Origin: Leptolyngbya sp. Heron Island J
Lineage (GTDB): Bacteria > Cyanobacteriota > Cyanobacteriia > Phormidesmidales > Phormidesmidaceae
Direction of reading: 5' to 3'
Assembly: GCF_000482245.1 (NCBI RefSeq)
Contig: NZ_AWNH01000047.1
Span: forward strand, 38,957 to 102,956
DNA: 64,000 nt
Within the stretch, counting starts at the first letter, position 1. Every line of letters begins with the position of its first letter. A program made the position numbers and the translations under genes. This document shows positions 30,188 to 40,105 of the stretch, piece after piece. The notes under the pieces are model-generated. The model had not been told where the DNA came from and searched no databases. It saw nothing but the letters and a program-made list of their open reading frames with translations.

Positions 30188-30222
30188 AAAGAAGGGGCAG
30201 CTGAAGGGCTTGCCCCTTCTTT
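30188..30222. terminator. Terminator of psbK, possibly bidirectional
   Basis: AAAGAAGGGGCA (30188-30199) pairs with TGCCCCTTCTTT (30211-30222) across an 11-nt loop, giving a GC-rich stem with A/T flanks on both sides. It separates psbK from the convergent gene ending at 30239. Confidence 0.8.
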
Positions 30223-30238
30223 ATTCCAGACGCACACC

Positions 30239-30700
30239 TCAAAGTGTCATGTGAGTATATTTATGCTGCTTTACATTATCGTCAGCAGTTACTCGATTTG
30301 CGGCATTCAAGATTCGCTTTTTCTCAGTAGAAAAGTTGATTTCAGAAAACACCTGACCACAGGGGAGTGTGGCTTGGATGTCCTCTCTACTCTGATAAGT
30401 TCTTACAGCTGCCAAAGTGCGCTCTACAAAATCTTTGCAGAACTGTACGTCCTTCGTATCGACGGGTAAATTCGTTAATATTGGTTGCTGATCTTTTAAT
30501 AGATTCCCCAGCTGTAAGCTGTATAGAGCCTTGTACGAGGTAGGTACACCTTTAGTCAGCGCTTCAAAATAAGCAGAAGGAACAGGTTCTAAAATTTTTA
30601 CTGGCACCAAATTGCCATCTTGCTTAGTGAAGCAATGGGCTAGGCCAACAATTACGTAGTCGCTATCCGAGAGTGCCATTGGTGGAGAAGGGAGAGTCAT
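30239..30700 (-). CDS. Hypothetical protein convergent with psbK (153 aa)
   Basis: A single soluble domain with an alternating start (SDSDYVIVGLAHCF) and a run VKILEPVPSAYFEALTKG, followed by helices. No motif of a characterised family is recognised, and there is no signal peptide or membrane segment. The ATG at 30700 is used; a second Met at codon 8 is possible. Its end abuts the psbK terminator. Confidence 0.65.
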   Translation of the reverse strand: MTLPSPPMALSDSDYVIVGLAHCFTKQDGNLVPVKILEPVPSAYFEALTKGVPTSYKALYSLQLGNLLKDQQPILTNLPVDTKDVQFCKDFVERTLAAVRTYQSREDIQATLPCGQVFSEINFSTEKKRILNAANRVTADDNVKQHKYTHMTL

Positions 30701-31065
30701 AGTAGCCCGAAGCGATTTTTTGATAGCTTTAACGCCTTCAATCCTAACGTTTGCATGCTAACGGACAAGAATTTACGCGCTAATCCGTTATAAAACCCCA
30801 TGCGTTGTAACGTTTGGCAATCCTTAGGTGATTTTGAGCAGCCATGCCATCAGGGCGGATATTCCTAACCGGCGTTAGACTCTACGGACAAATACTGAAT
30901 AACTGCATGCCGAGCGGCAAACACTCCGTTATTTCCCGGTTGGGTTAGGCATAATCACCATGCAACCATTTCGTTAATGGCGTTGTTCTAGCGATTGGCA
31001 ATACCGCGATTGTAGGGTAACAGCTATCTCCGACCAGAGGCCATGAATTATAGGGAGTATCTACG
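30701..31065. other. Divergent spacer between hypothetical and TPR genes
   Basis: About 365 bp, presumably the promoter region for both divergent genes. No terminator, repeat array or small gene was found. Repeated short AACG/CGTT motifs occur but form no clear array. Confidence 0.35.
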
Positions 31066-31704
31066 ATGCTGTCATCTACATCTAAACCATCTCAAACCAG
31101 GCACTTAGGTATTTTCCCAAAAGCAAGCATTGACCAACAGCTTAAGCAAAGCCTGCATCAAGCTATTCAATATCAGGACTATCCCAGAGCCATTCTCTTA
31201 CTCAACTACTTCATTATCCAAGAGCCCAAAAACCCCGACCACTATATCAACCGGGGCTTAATTTATGCTCACTACCAAAGCTGGTCTCAGGCGATGGCCG
31301 ATTACAATCAAGCACTGCAGCTTAATCATAACGAAGGCCAGATTTATGCCAACCGAGCCAAGTGTAACGCTGCTTTAGGGCACTGGAGTGAAGCACTTGC
31401 GGACTATGATACTGCTATTGGCCTGGACCCGGACAACATCAATGCCAGAGTCCACCAAGGCATTCTTTTTAGAGCTTTGAGCTTGTATGACGATGCTATT
31501 GTCTGCTTTGGCCTAGCACTCTTTATCGGAAATTTGAGTGCAGATATCTATGCAGAAAGGGGACGTACGTATCAATTAGATGGCCAGTGGAACTGTGCAA
31601 TTAGTGACTATCAAAGAGCCTTAGAGATCCTAGCAGAATCTCCAAGTGAATCTCTTCAGTCGCAAATTCAGGTCTGGACTGCAGAATTATTGCCTAATCA
31701 ATAG
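31066..31704 (+). CDS. Small TPR-repeat protein (212 aa)
   Basis: About four TPR units (residues about 35-195) are present, with AMADYNQALQLN, ALADYDTAIGLDPDN and the final CAISDYQRALEIL motifs. No signal peptide or catalytic domain is present. It is the third TPR protein of the window. Its last 11 bp overlap the 3' end of the small gene on the opposite strand. The ATG at 31066 follows a GGGAG ribosome-binding site. Confidence 0.85.
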   Translation: MLSSTSKPSQTRHLGIFPKASIDQQLKQSLHQAIQYQDYPRAILLLNYFIIQEPKNPDHYINRGLIYAHYQSWSQAMADYNQALQLNHNEGQIYANRAKCNAALGHWSEALADYDTAIGLDPDNINARVHQGILFRALSLYDDAIVCFGLALFIGNLSADIYAERGRTYQLDGQWNCAISDYQRALEILAESPSESLQSQIQVWTAELLPNQ

Positions 31705-31927
31705 AAATAGTCTGAGGACCCTTACCATTAGTGTCGTCATCATCGTTACTCTGGTTAGAGACATCGGCACCTTGGTTTTCCAACCAGCTTTTTACTGGAT
31801 CATCATTCAAGTTGAGCTTCAAAAAACCAGACGCGAACCCGCCTAAGAAGGCGACAGGCTGCCCCAGAATTTCTTGCATAATCGGGGTGAGCTCATCAAG
31901 AAACATAGAATTAACAGACTGCCACAA
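31694..31927 (-). CDS. Small conserved-looking cyanobacterial protein (77 aa)
   Basis: The first 50 residues form a pattern I associate with short cyanobacterial proteins: a helix, then QPVAFLGGFASGFLKLNLNDDPVKSWL. The hydrophobic FLGGFASGFLKL stretch may touch membrane or a partner. The C-terminal 25 residues are acidic and disordered. Function is unknown. It lies downstream of nothing obvious; the kinase gene 71 bp away is on the same strand but ahead in transcription order only if read from 33612. Confidence 0.6.
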   Translation of the reverse strand: MWQSVNSMFLDELTPIMQEILGQPVAFLGGFASGFLKLNLNDDPVKSWLENQGADVSNQSNDDDDTNGKGPQTISID

Positions 31928-31998
31928 AATACCTTAGATATCCTAACGCGGCACCGGAAAAATCGGGAACCAATGAGGCCAAATCATGGGCAATATCT

Positions 31999-33612
31999 CT
32001 AGCGCAGTCCCCGACGCCCATTGGGATAAATAGTGGACCAGTTGGTTTTAGCGACACTGAGTTGAGCTTCAGTGAGATTAGCGCCCGTCAAATCTGCGCC
32101 GCATAAATTGACGCCTTTGAGGTTAGCGCCTGCCAAATTACTACGGCTCAAGTTGGCTCCTCTCAGATCGCTATTTTCCAGATTTGCCTGCCCCATGTAG
32201 GCGTTCGATAGCTTGGCATTTTTCAGATTACACTGACGCAAATCAGCTTTGCTGAGATTAACGTTTGTTAGATCCGTTCCTTGCAAATTGCAGTCCCTGA
32301 GCTGGGCACCGGCAAAACTGGCACCACTAAGAGACATTCGCTGTAAATTTAGTCGAGATAGTGGCTGCAGTGAGAAATCACGATGCCCTCGGCCATAGGC
32401 CCTTTGAACCGCTTCCGGGGTGATTTTTTTACCATTTCCAGAAAACGGTCCTGACTGGCTAGAACTACTGGATAGTAAGTTGCCAGCAGGGCGACGCGGC
32501 GCAATCGGCGATGGCTTAGTATTTTGACGCCGCTCTTTACGGGCACGAATAGCCGCTGCCATGCGAGCTGAGGGCGATATACCCGATTGGGAATCGTCTA
32601 ATCCTAAGACAGATGCTGTATCTTCGCTGTTAAACGAGGGTTGACTAACGGGTTCTACATCCTTAGGAGCGTTGGTGGGGATCGCCATGTTTTGGGCCAG
32701 ACTGTCTAAGTAAGGCTCCAAATCAAGATCGCGCAAAATTGCATCAGCCGAACTGTATCGATGTCGGACTGAAATTTCTAGCATTTTGCTTAATACACCG
32801 GCAAAATGATCGCTCACTTTGACGTGCTGTTGCCAAAGAATTTCTCCAGATTGTGGATCATAGGACATTTCCTTAGGTGACTTTGCCGTTAGCAAATATA
32901 GGCAGGTCACACCGATGGCATAAATGTCGCTGGCATACACTGGCCGCATAGCCATTTGTTCTGGTGGGGCATAGCCGGGAGTACCTACGGCATAGGCTGT
33001 CAGAGCTGTATGCCCTGATTCTTCGCTGGCTTTAACCGGATTGACTTTGTCTTTGACAGCACCAAAATCAATCAATACCAGTCGCTTATCGGCATCGCGT
33101 CGAATCAGATTAGCGGGCTTAATATCACGGTGAATAACCTGATTACGATGGATATACTGCATAACTGGCAGTATTTCACTCAAAAATTGCTTGGTCCCGG
33201 CTTCGCTGAATGCACCACGGGTTTTGACTTCTTTTTGCAGCGTAGAACCGTGGATGTACTCTTGAACTAAAAAGAAGTCCGTGCGGGCTTCAAAGTAATC
33301 TAGCAGACGTGGCAGCTGTGGATGGTTCCCGATTTTGCCAAGGATTTTGGCTTCACGAGCAAATAAATCGCGAGCCATCTGCATGACATGAGGAGCTTCA
33401 GCTGTCGGCTGGAGCTGCTTGATGACACAGGGTGGACAACCTGGTAGGCCTTCATCATGGGCCAGAAATGTAGTGCCAAAACCACCTTTACCTAAAGCAC
33501 CACTCACACGATAGCGATCGCGCAACAGTAGGTCTGTGCCGCAGGCAAGACACTGTCTTGCTGTGGACGGATTCTTAGGGCTAGGACACTCTGAATTAAT
33601 GCAGTAGGTCAT
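31999..33612 (-). CDS. Serine/threonine protein kinase with N-terminal zinc ribbon and pentapeptide repeats
   Basis: Residues 1-25 form a CxxxxxC...CxxC zinc-ribbon-like head. The kinase domain (about 33-305) has a glycine loop LGKGGFGTT, catalytic HRDIKPANLI, an IDFGAVKD (DFG) motif and an APE-like APPEQ. A Ser-rich linker is followed by pentapeptide repeats A(D/N)LXX (about 415-520), a right-handed beta-helix. This order is that of cyanobacterial SpkB-type kinases, in which the N-terminal cysteines matter for redox regulation. It is cytoplasmic, as no membrane helix is visible. Confidence 0.92.
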   Translation of the reverse strand: MTYCINSECPSPKNPSTARQCLACGTDLLLRDRYRVSGALGKGGFGTTFLAHDEGLPGCPPCVIKQLQPTAEAPHVMQMARDLFAREAKILGKIGNHPQLPRLLDYFEARTDFFLVQEYIHGSTLQKEVKTRGAFSEAGTKQFLSEILPVMQYIHRNQVIHRDIKPANLIRRDADKRLVLIDFGAVKDKVNPVKASEESGHTALTAYAVGTPGYAPPEQMAMRPVYASDIYAIGVTCLYLLTAKSPKEMSYDPQSGEILWQQHVKVSDHFAGVLSKMLEISVRHRYSSADAILRDLDLEPYLDSLAQNMAIPTNAPKDVEPVSQPSFNSEDTASVLGLDDSQSGISPSARMAAAIRARKERRQNTKPSPIAPRRPAGNLLSSSSSQSGPFSGNGKKITPEAVQRAYGRGHRDFSLQPLSRLNLQRMSLSGASFAGAQLRDCNLQGTDLTNVNLSKADLRQCNLKNAKLSNAYMGQANLENSDLRGANLSRSNLAGANLKGVNLCGADLTGANLTEAQLSVAKTNWSTIYPNGRRGLR

Positions 33613-34154
33613 GTAGCTTTAGCCACCCTGTTCACATCAATATGACTGGGGCTATGGTTAACTATGGCACGACATCCGACACAACTGGACAGGGAACGAC
33701 CCGCTATTACTGCTCCCTAGAGAACAGAATTGATTTGGGTTGACTCCAGTAATTTCTAATTACTTCGCATTTCGCAACCATCAGTCATGAGTAATGGAAT
33801 AAGTAAGATTCTTCTAATAGCTTAATTTTATTTCTGCTGTTTTAAAGATTTCCATAGAGTAAATCCTCTATGGAAAGTGGGGAAGCCTTAAAGCAATCTT
33901 GCCCAACGTCTCATCCCAGTAGATGCCAACGGTTTCATTTATTATCTTTATTATCTTATCCAATTGTTTTTGCCGCCAGTGGCAATTTAAGAATTGGTGC
34001 TTTTAGAATAGAGTGTCTAATCTGCTTGAAATGGTTACTATTGAGAGCATCCTCTGGGCTGACACGACGCAGTTAAACAAACAGCCGAAAGCGGAGCTTC
34101 AGCGGTAGAATAATTTGGTTCTATTGCCATCTATACTCTTTTAACCCAGGCTCC
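33613..34154. other. Divergent spacer between kinase and pheT
   Basis: About 540 bp. Apart from a perfect inverted repeat (33849-33876) nothing recognisable is present; short frames have no motif. The promoters for the kinase and pheT are expected here. Confidence 0.35.
33849..33876. repeat. Perfect 11-bp inverted repeat upstream of pheT
   Basis: TTTCCATAGAG and CTCTATGGAAA flank TAAATC. There is no adjacent T-run of terminator length. It could be a protein-binding operator or the stem of an RNA leader ahead of pheT (about 280 bp upstream). Confidence 0.5.
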
Positions 34155-36578
34155 ATGCGCATTTCTGTCAACTGGCTCAAAGAATTTGTCGATCCGAAAT
34201 TAACCCCAGAAGCCATTGGCGATGCTTTAACAATGGCAGGGTTTGAAGTTGAAGAGATTGAGGAGCGCCGTAGCTGGGCTGATGGTGTTGTCGTTGGTAA
34301 AGTCCTTGACCGACAGCCCCACCCCGATGCTGACAAGCTGAGTATTTGCACCGTCGAGATTGGTGATGCTGAGGCATCGACGATTGTCTGTGGTGCTGCC
34401 AATGTGCGGGCAGATATTTTTGTGCCTGTGGCTAAGGTGAATACCTATCTACCCCAAGTGGACCTCAAGATTAAACTGCGTAAGGTTCGCGGTGTAGCGT
34501 CCTCAGGCATGATTTGCTCGTTAGCAGAGCTAGGGTTAGCTAAGGAGTCAGAGGGTATTCACATTTTTGAAGCGCCTGATTTAAAGGTGGGTCAAGATGT
34601 ACGACCGCTGTTAGGTCTAGACGATACGGTTTTGGATTTATCCTCGACGGCAAATCGAGCGGATGCTTTGAGTATGGTGGGCATTGCCCGCGAAGTTGCT
34701 GCCATCACGGGGGCAGAACTAACACTACCGATTCAAGATGCAACGAAACCTGCTAACGCGAAAAGCCATGTTGAGATCGCACTTTCAGAGCCCAAAGCCT
34801 GCCCTATTTATATCGGCACCACATTAGAGCAAATAAAAATTGGCCCATCTCCTGCTTGGCTGAAACAGCGCCTGGAAGCCTCCGGCACGCGCTCTATCAA
34901 TAACGTTGTCGATATTACTAACTATGTATTACTGGAGTGGGGGCAACCGCTCCACGCCTTTGATCTAGATCGTCTGACCCGGGGAACCGACACCACCGTC
35001 AGCGTCCGGTTTGGCAAACCGGATGAAACCCTCACCACCCTGGATGGCCAGGAGCGCCAGCTTAAGAACCAAACCTTGGCCATTACTGCCAATGATGTGC
35101 CAGTAGCTCTTGCTGGTGTGATGGGAGGTGAAGATTCTGAGGTCCAGGAGGATACTCAAAACGTTTTTCTAGAAGCCGCATTTTTTGATGCCGCGGTCAT
35201 CCGACGTTCGGCTCGGAGTCAGGGGCTGCGGACTGAGGCCTCAGCCCGGTATGAGCGGGGAGTCAATCCCGCTGAACTAGAGCTAGCTGCCAAGCGCGCT
35301 ATTCAACTCATGGTAGAGCTGGCCGATGCCAAGCTTACCTACCAGCAGGATGAACGCACTGAGGTAGGGAAAATTACCCCTACCCGTACGGTTGGGCTAC
35401 GCCTCAAACGGGTGCAGCAGATTTTAGGCAATTACATCGCTGAGGATGGCACGGTCGCGACCCTTAGTGCGGCTGATGTCGAAGATACCTTGGTCCGGTT
35501 AGGATGCAGTTTGACAGCGGATGGTGAAGGGGCCTGGATCGTTACGGTACCGGCCTATCGCTATCGTGATCTGGAGCGCGAAATTGACCTGATTGAAGAA
35601 GTTGCTCGCCTATTCGGCTACAACCGTTTTGGTAACACCTTGCCCCAGCAAACATCTCGTGGGCGACTGTCACCAGAGGCTGCCTTGGCACGTCAGCTTA
35701 GAGCAGCTTTTCGCGGTGCTGGTCTGACTGAGGTACTACACTATTCTCTGACAAATCCGGCTCCTCAACGGGTGGTTTTGGAAAATCCCCTATTTACCGA
35801 ATATTCTGCCCTACGTTCGGACCTACTCTCCGGCTTAATCGATGGCTTTCAGTCCAACCTGGAGAACGGCAATGGCCCTCTGAATGCGTTTGAAATCGGC
35901 CACGTTTTTATCAATGAAGCGGGTCAGCTCAATGAATATGAGCGTATCGGCGGCATTCTAGGCGGTAACGCGGCTAATGGCCAATGGGGTGGAACCACGA
36001 CCCCTATGACCTGGTATGAAGCCAAAGGTGTTTTGGACGCTGTGTTTCAGCAGGTGGGACTGACGGTTGACTATCGCGCCGATAGTGAGGATGAGCGTCT
36101 CCATCCAGGGCGCACGGCTTCTTTGTGGGTGCGGGGGCGTACGCGGCTGGGTACCTTTGGTCAATTGCACCCACGCCTGCGTCAGGAGCGGGATCTGCCG
36201 GAAGAGGTTTATGTATTTGAATTGAACTGGTCAGCGATCGCAACCTGTCTAGTCAGCGACCGCTTCCGTGCTCCCAAGTTTAAGAGCTATTCCACCTATC
36301 CAGGGTCCGACCGCGATATTGCCTTTTATGCTCCTTTAGATGTATCGGTGGCCGATCTAGAAAAGTTGATTGCCCGCACGGGCGGTCAGCTATTGGAAAC
36401 CGTCACCTTATTTGATGAGTATAAGGGCCAGGGCGTTCCTGACGGTCAGCGCAGTCTGGCCTTTCGGATGCTGTATCGCGCTAGCGATCGCACCCTCACC
36501 GATCAGGATATCGACCCGTTGCAGGACAAAATCCGCGCGGCCTTAGAGAAAAAGTTTAAAGTAACCCTGCGGAGTTAG
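34155..36578 (+). CDS. pheT: Phenylalanyl-tRNA synthetase beta subunit
   Basis: PheT forms the alpha2beta2 enzyme that charges tRNA-Phe. Domains in order: the N-terminal EMAP-like tRNA-binding domain (about 40-150, with HPDADKLSICTV), the B3/B4 editing domain (about 210-390), the B5 domain (about 410-490), the core catalytic-like domain and the C-terminal ferredoxin-fold anticodon-binding domain (about 710-805). The 807-aa length is normal. pheS is not adjacent, as usual in cyanobacteria. It converges on the PBP2 gene with a 42-bp gap. Confidence 0.97.
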   Translation: MRISVNWLKEFVDPKLTPEAIGDALTMAGFEVEEIEERRSWADGVVVGKVLDRQPHPDADKLSICTVEIGDAEASTIVCGAANVRADIFVPVAKVNTYLPQVDLKIKLRKVRGVASSGMICSLAELGLAKESEGIHIFEAPDLKVGQDVRPLLGLDDTVLDLSSTANRADALSMVGIAREVAAITGAELTLPIQDATKPANAKSHVEIALSEPKACPIYIGTTLEQIKIGPSPAWLKQRLEASGTRSINNVVDITNYVLLEWGQPLHAFDLDRLTRGTDTTVSVRFGKPDETLTTLDGQERQLKNQTLAITANDVPVALAGVMGGEDSEVQEDTQNVFLEAAFFDAAVIRRSARSQGLRTEASARYERGVNPAELELAAKRAIQLMVELADAKLTYQQDERTEVGKITPTRTVGLRLKRVQQILGNYIAEDGTVATLSAADVEDTLVRLGCSLTADGEGAWIVTVPAYRYRDLEREIDLIEEVARLFGYNRFGNTLPQQTSRGRLSPEAALARQLRAAFRGAGLTEVLHYSLTNPAPQRVVLENPLFTEYSALRSDLLSGLIDGFQSNLENGNGPLNAFEIGHVFINEAGQLNEYERIGGILGGNAANGQWGGTTTPMTWYEAKGVLDAVFQQVGLTVDYRADSEDERLHPGRTASLWVRGRTRLGTFGQLHPRLRQERDLPEEVYVFELNWSAIATCLVSDRFRAPKFKSYSTYPGSDRDIAFYAPLDVSVADLEKLIARTGGQLLETVTLFDEYKGQGVPDGQRSLAFRMLYRASDRTLTDQDIDPLQDKIRAALEKKFKVTLRS

Positions 36579-36620
36579 TAAAAAATCTGGAATAACCAGA
36601 CTAATTTTCTATGTTGCAGG

Positions 36621-38435
36621 CTACGACGATGGCTCAGTGTCGTTGTCCTTTTTCTGTGGCCCATTGAAATAAGCTTCCAATACTTGTTTCGCCATGGGGG
36701 CGGCAAAGGAGCCGCCGCCGCCGCCGGAGTGCTCACCAAACGTCACGACTAAAATCTCAGGATTTTCGAAGGGAGCATAGGCTCCAAACCAGGTATGGCT
36801 TTCAAAGGGGGGAGCTTCTGCGGTACCGGTTTTACCCGCAGGTGTGGGCAGTGTCGGCACATTCAAACTGGTGGCTGTACCGCTAGTGATCACCTTGCGC
36901 AGACCATCTTGAATCACTTTGATGGTTTCAGGTCGCATTTCCAGAGATTCTTTCCACTGTTTTGATTCAGCGCCATCCTGCAGTAGATGGGGGATAACCC
37001 GATAGCCATCATTAGCTGCGATCGCAAACATGATCGCTGTTTGTAGTGGTGTTACCTGCATGTAACCCTGGCCAATGGTCATATTGATGGTATCTCCGAG
37101 ATACCATGGTTCTTCAATTACTTCCTGTTTCCAGGCCTCATCCGGCACCAAACCGGGGGACTCCTCCGTCGCCAGTTCAATCCCCGTTTTTTCTCCTAGC
37201 CCGTATCTACGCATCCACTCAATCAGCGGTTCATGCCCCATCCGCATCCCCACCTGATAGTAGAAAGTATCGCTACTCCACTGCAGCGCACCCGCAAAAC
37301 CTAAGGGGCCAAAACCGGCATTGTTCCAGTCCCAGAATAAGATGCCACCAGCGTTGATATTGGGAAAGGTAGGTAAGACGGTACTGGCAGGAAACGTTCC
37401 CGATTCAATCGCTGCAGTAGTGGTAATAATTTTGAATGTACTGGCGGGGGGGTAGGCCTGCAGGGCACGATTCAAAAACGGATTGCCACGGCTGTTGAGC
37501 TGCTCCCACTGAGCCTGGGTAATCCGCGTAGAAAAAATATTTGGATCAAATGTGGGCCGACTGACCATGGCCAGGATCGCGCCATCGTTGGGGTCCATCG
37601 CCACGATGGCACCAATAGTATCGCCTAAAGCCTTTTCGGCGGCCTTTTGCAACTCCAAATCTAAGGTAAGGCGGATATTTTGACCCGATTCCGGTGGCTT
37701 TTCTCCTAGGATGCTGAGAACATTACCGGCGCTATCTACTTCTACCTGCTGACCACCCCAGACACCGCGTAACATGGACTCAAATGATTTTTCAGAGCCC
37801 ATTTTGCCAATAATGTCTCCCAGGCGATAGCCCTGACCATCGCTGCCCATCCGGTCAAATTCTTCTTCGTTAATTTCGCCCGTATAGCCAATGACATGGG
37901 CCGCCAGATCACCATTGGGATAATTACGGATGGCCTCTGCTTCTACCCGTACACCGGGCAGCTCTGGGGCATATTCAGCTAGGGCTGTGGTCTGGGCCGG
38001 GCTGAGGCCACGTGCGATCGCAATCGATTGTGTCGACTCATATCCAGCCGATTCGATCCGTTGTTGAATTTCCTCTGCTGGAATGTCGAGCAGCTGAGCT
38101 AGCCGCTTGACCACTTGGTCACGTTGATCGACTGGCAGCGCAATTGGCCAAATCGAAACAGAGTGAGACAGTCGACTGCCAGCTAAAATTTTGCCCTTGC
38201 GATCGAATATTGTGCCCCGTGCCGGTCGTCTCGGCAGTAGTAAAATGCGGTTTTCTTCAGCCAGTTCACGGTTGCGATCGCCTTCCACTAGCTGCAAATA
38301 AAACAGCCGACTACCAATGCCGCCTAGCATCACCAGCGACAAAAAGAGCATCATGATGACCGATTGGTACTGGCGACCAACGGTTCGTCCGCCCTTTTTT
38401 TCAACCTTTGAAGAGGAGTATTGAAGAAAGGCCAT
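36621..38435 (-). CDS. mrdA: Penicillin-binding protein 2 (class B transpeptidase)
   Basis: PBP2 cross-links peptidoglycan in the elongasome with RodA/MreB. An N-terminal membrane anchor lies at about residues 25-45, followed by the PBP dimer/pedestal domain and the transpeptidase with the three active-site motifs STFK (PASTFK), SSD and KTGTAE. A glycine run occurs near the C-terminus (GGGGG). The 604-aa length fits. rodA and mreBCD are not in the window. Confidence 0.95.
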   Translation of the reverse strand: MAFLQYSSSKVEKKGGRTVGRQYQSVIMMLFLSLVMLGGIGSRLFYLQLVEGDRNRELAEENRILLLPRRPARGTIFDRKGKILAGSRLSHSVSIWPIALPVDQRDQVVKRLAQLLDIPAEEIQQRIESAGYESTQSIAIARGLSPAQTTALAEYAPELPGVRVEAEAIRNYPNGDLAAHVIGYTGEINEEEFDRMGSDGQGYRLGDIIGKMGSEKSFESMLRGVWGGQQVEVDSAGNVLSILGEKPPESGQNIRLTLDLELQKAAEKALGDTIGAIVAMDPNDGAILAMVSRPTFDPNIFSTRITQAQWEQLNSRGNPFLNRALQAYPPASTFKIITTTAAIESGTFPASTVLPTFPNINAGGILFWDWNNAGFGPLGFAGALQWSSDTFYYQVGMRMGHEPLIEWMRRYGLGEKTGIELATEESPGLVPDEAWKQEVIEEPWYLGDTINMTIGQGYMQVTPLQTAIMFAIAANDGYRVIPHLLQDGAESKQWKESLEMRPETIKVIQDGLRKVITSGTATSLNVPTLPTPAGKTGTAEAPPFESHTWFGAYAPFENPEILVVTFGEHSGGGGGSFAAPMAKQVLEAYFNGPQKKDNDTEPSS

Positions 38436-38819
38436 GATTGACGACGCTGGAAGATCCTAGGTAGATGGGCAAAATTACAAATAGAGCTTGGGTAGTTGGG
38501 TAACACCCTTACAAGCATGCTTTACCCATTTACACATGCCTAAACTCACAATTCAGAACTGAGAGGCTTTTTATTCTGGAAATCCAATATATTCCAAAAT
38601 AAAGCTTAAGCTTTGATTAGTGTAGCTTCTCCGGCTAAATTCCATGAGACTCAAACCGCTCAAGGCCCTCATTTCAGGGGACACCCAGTATTCTCTAGCG
38701 AGCTGTGGTTTGCACACAAGCCCCTATCACTATGACTGACTCCCTACGTTCAATTAATTGGGATTTTGAGCTACTGACCGTAAAATAATGTAAATGGACA
38801 ATCACGAGGATTGCATCCT
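38436..38819. promoter_or_regulatory. Divergent spacer between mrdA and potA
   Basis: About 385 bp, AT-rich in the middle (38570-38640), expected to hold the promoters of mrdA and the pot operon. A GAGG ribosome-binding site sits 12 bp before the potA ATG. No clear operator could be named. Confidence 0.35.
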
Positions 38820-39941
38820 ATGGCTCAAACCATCTCTCCGCCAGTAGCAGACGCAACAGTGGCATTGGATGTAGAACTCAAAGATGTCGTCAAAACCTTT
38901 GGGGATGAGACGGCAGTTCAGGGACTCAACTTACAGATTCGGCAAGGTGAGTTTTTTAGCATTCTGGGACCGTCAGGCTGTGGTAAAACCACCACCCTAA
39001 GAATGATTGCTGGCTTTGAGACCCTCACCTCTGGGCAGCTGACCATTCAAGGACAGTGCATGAACGGCGTTCCCGCCCATCGACGTTCAGTCAACACCGT
39101 CTTTCAAAGCTATGCATTGTTTGACCACATGAGCGTATGGGACAACGTTGCCTTTGGCCTCAAGATCAAAAAGGTTCCTAAAGCTGAGCTGCGTCAACAA
39201 GTAGGAGAAGCCCTGACCCTGGTGCAGATGGAAAGCTTTGCGAGACGATTTCCCAGCCAACTCTCTGGTGGTCAGAGACAGCGGGTGGCCTTAGCCCGGG
39301 CCTTGGTGAATCATCCGGCAGTCATGTTACTGGATGAACCTTTGGGGGCGCTGGACTTAAAGCTGCGTAAACAGATGCAGGTTGAACTTTCAAATCTGCA
39401 CAAGCGACTCGGCATCACTTTTATCATGGTGACCCACGATCAAGAAGAAGCACTATCGCTGTCTGATCGGATTGCCGTTATGAAAGACGGCTGCATTGAA
39501 CAAGTGGGTTCTCCCAACGAAATTTATGAGCACCCCTCTACTGCATTTGTCGCTGATTTTATCGGTGATACTAATCTGCTCTCAGGGCAGATTCAGCAGC
39601 AGCCCCTCACGCTGGTGACGTCCAATGGACTGCAGGTGGCCATTTCGCCCTCATCTACTGACGTGAGTAAGCTCAACGGCATTGAATCAATAGATATCAG
39701 TATTCGTCCCGAAAAAATTCATATTAGTGCCCAAGCCGGAGCCGCCAAACCTGCAACCCACGACAACTGTTATCCGGGTGAAGTTAAACATACCCTATAC
39801 ACAGGTCCCCACATTCATTGCATTATTGAATTAACTACAGGGGAACAATTGCGAGTGCTACAACCCAACCATATGGCCTATCGACCAGGCACCCCAGTAC
39901 ATGTGTCCTGGGCATCCCCTGACTGTCAGGTTCTGGTTTAA
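38820..39941 (+). CDS. potA: Spermidine/putrescine ABC transporter ATPase
   Basis: The ATPase energises polyamine uptake. Walker A GPSGCGKTT, signature LSGGQRQR, Walker B VMLLDEPL and the H-loop VTHDQEE are present in the first 230 residues. A C-terminal TOBE domain (about 280-370) follows, which in this family senses or regulates. The start is ATG 38820; a TTG three codons upstream is in frame but too close to the ribosome-binding site. It is the first gene of the potA-D-B-C block. Confidence 0.93.
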   Translation: MAQTISPPVADATVALDVELKDVVKTFGDETAVQGLNLQIRQGEFFSILGPSGCGKTTTLRMIAGFETLTSGQLTIQGQCMNGVPAHRRSVNTVFQSYALFDHMSVWDNVAFGLKIKKVPKAELRQQVGEALTLVQMESFARRFPSQLSGGQRQRVALARALVNHPAVMLLDEPLGALDLKLRKQMQVELSNLHKRLGITFIMVTHDQEEALSLSDRIAVMKDGCIEQVGSPNEIYEHPSTAFVADFIGDTNLLSGQIQQQPLTLVTSNGLQVAISPSSTDVSKLNGIESIDISIRPEKIHISAQAGAAKPATHDNCYPGEVKHTLYTGPHIHCIIELTTGEQLRVLQPNHMAYRPGTPVHVSWASPDCQVLV

Positions 39942-40105
39942 TGTGCTGCCCTTGATCAAGGTTATCTACCAGTCAGGCCACCTCTGGATTTAAGGTATAA
40001 CTCTTACCCATAAGGATCGGCATGAACAAATTCTTATTTCCTAATAGCCTAAGGTCATGGGGTGGTTCTAAAGTATTCATGGTGTCTGCTTAGAGGAGAA
40101 AGACT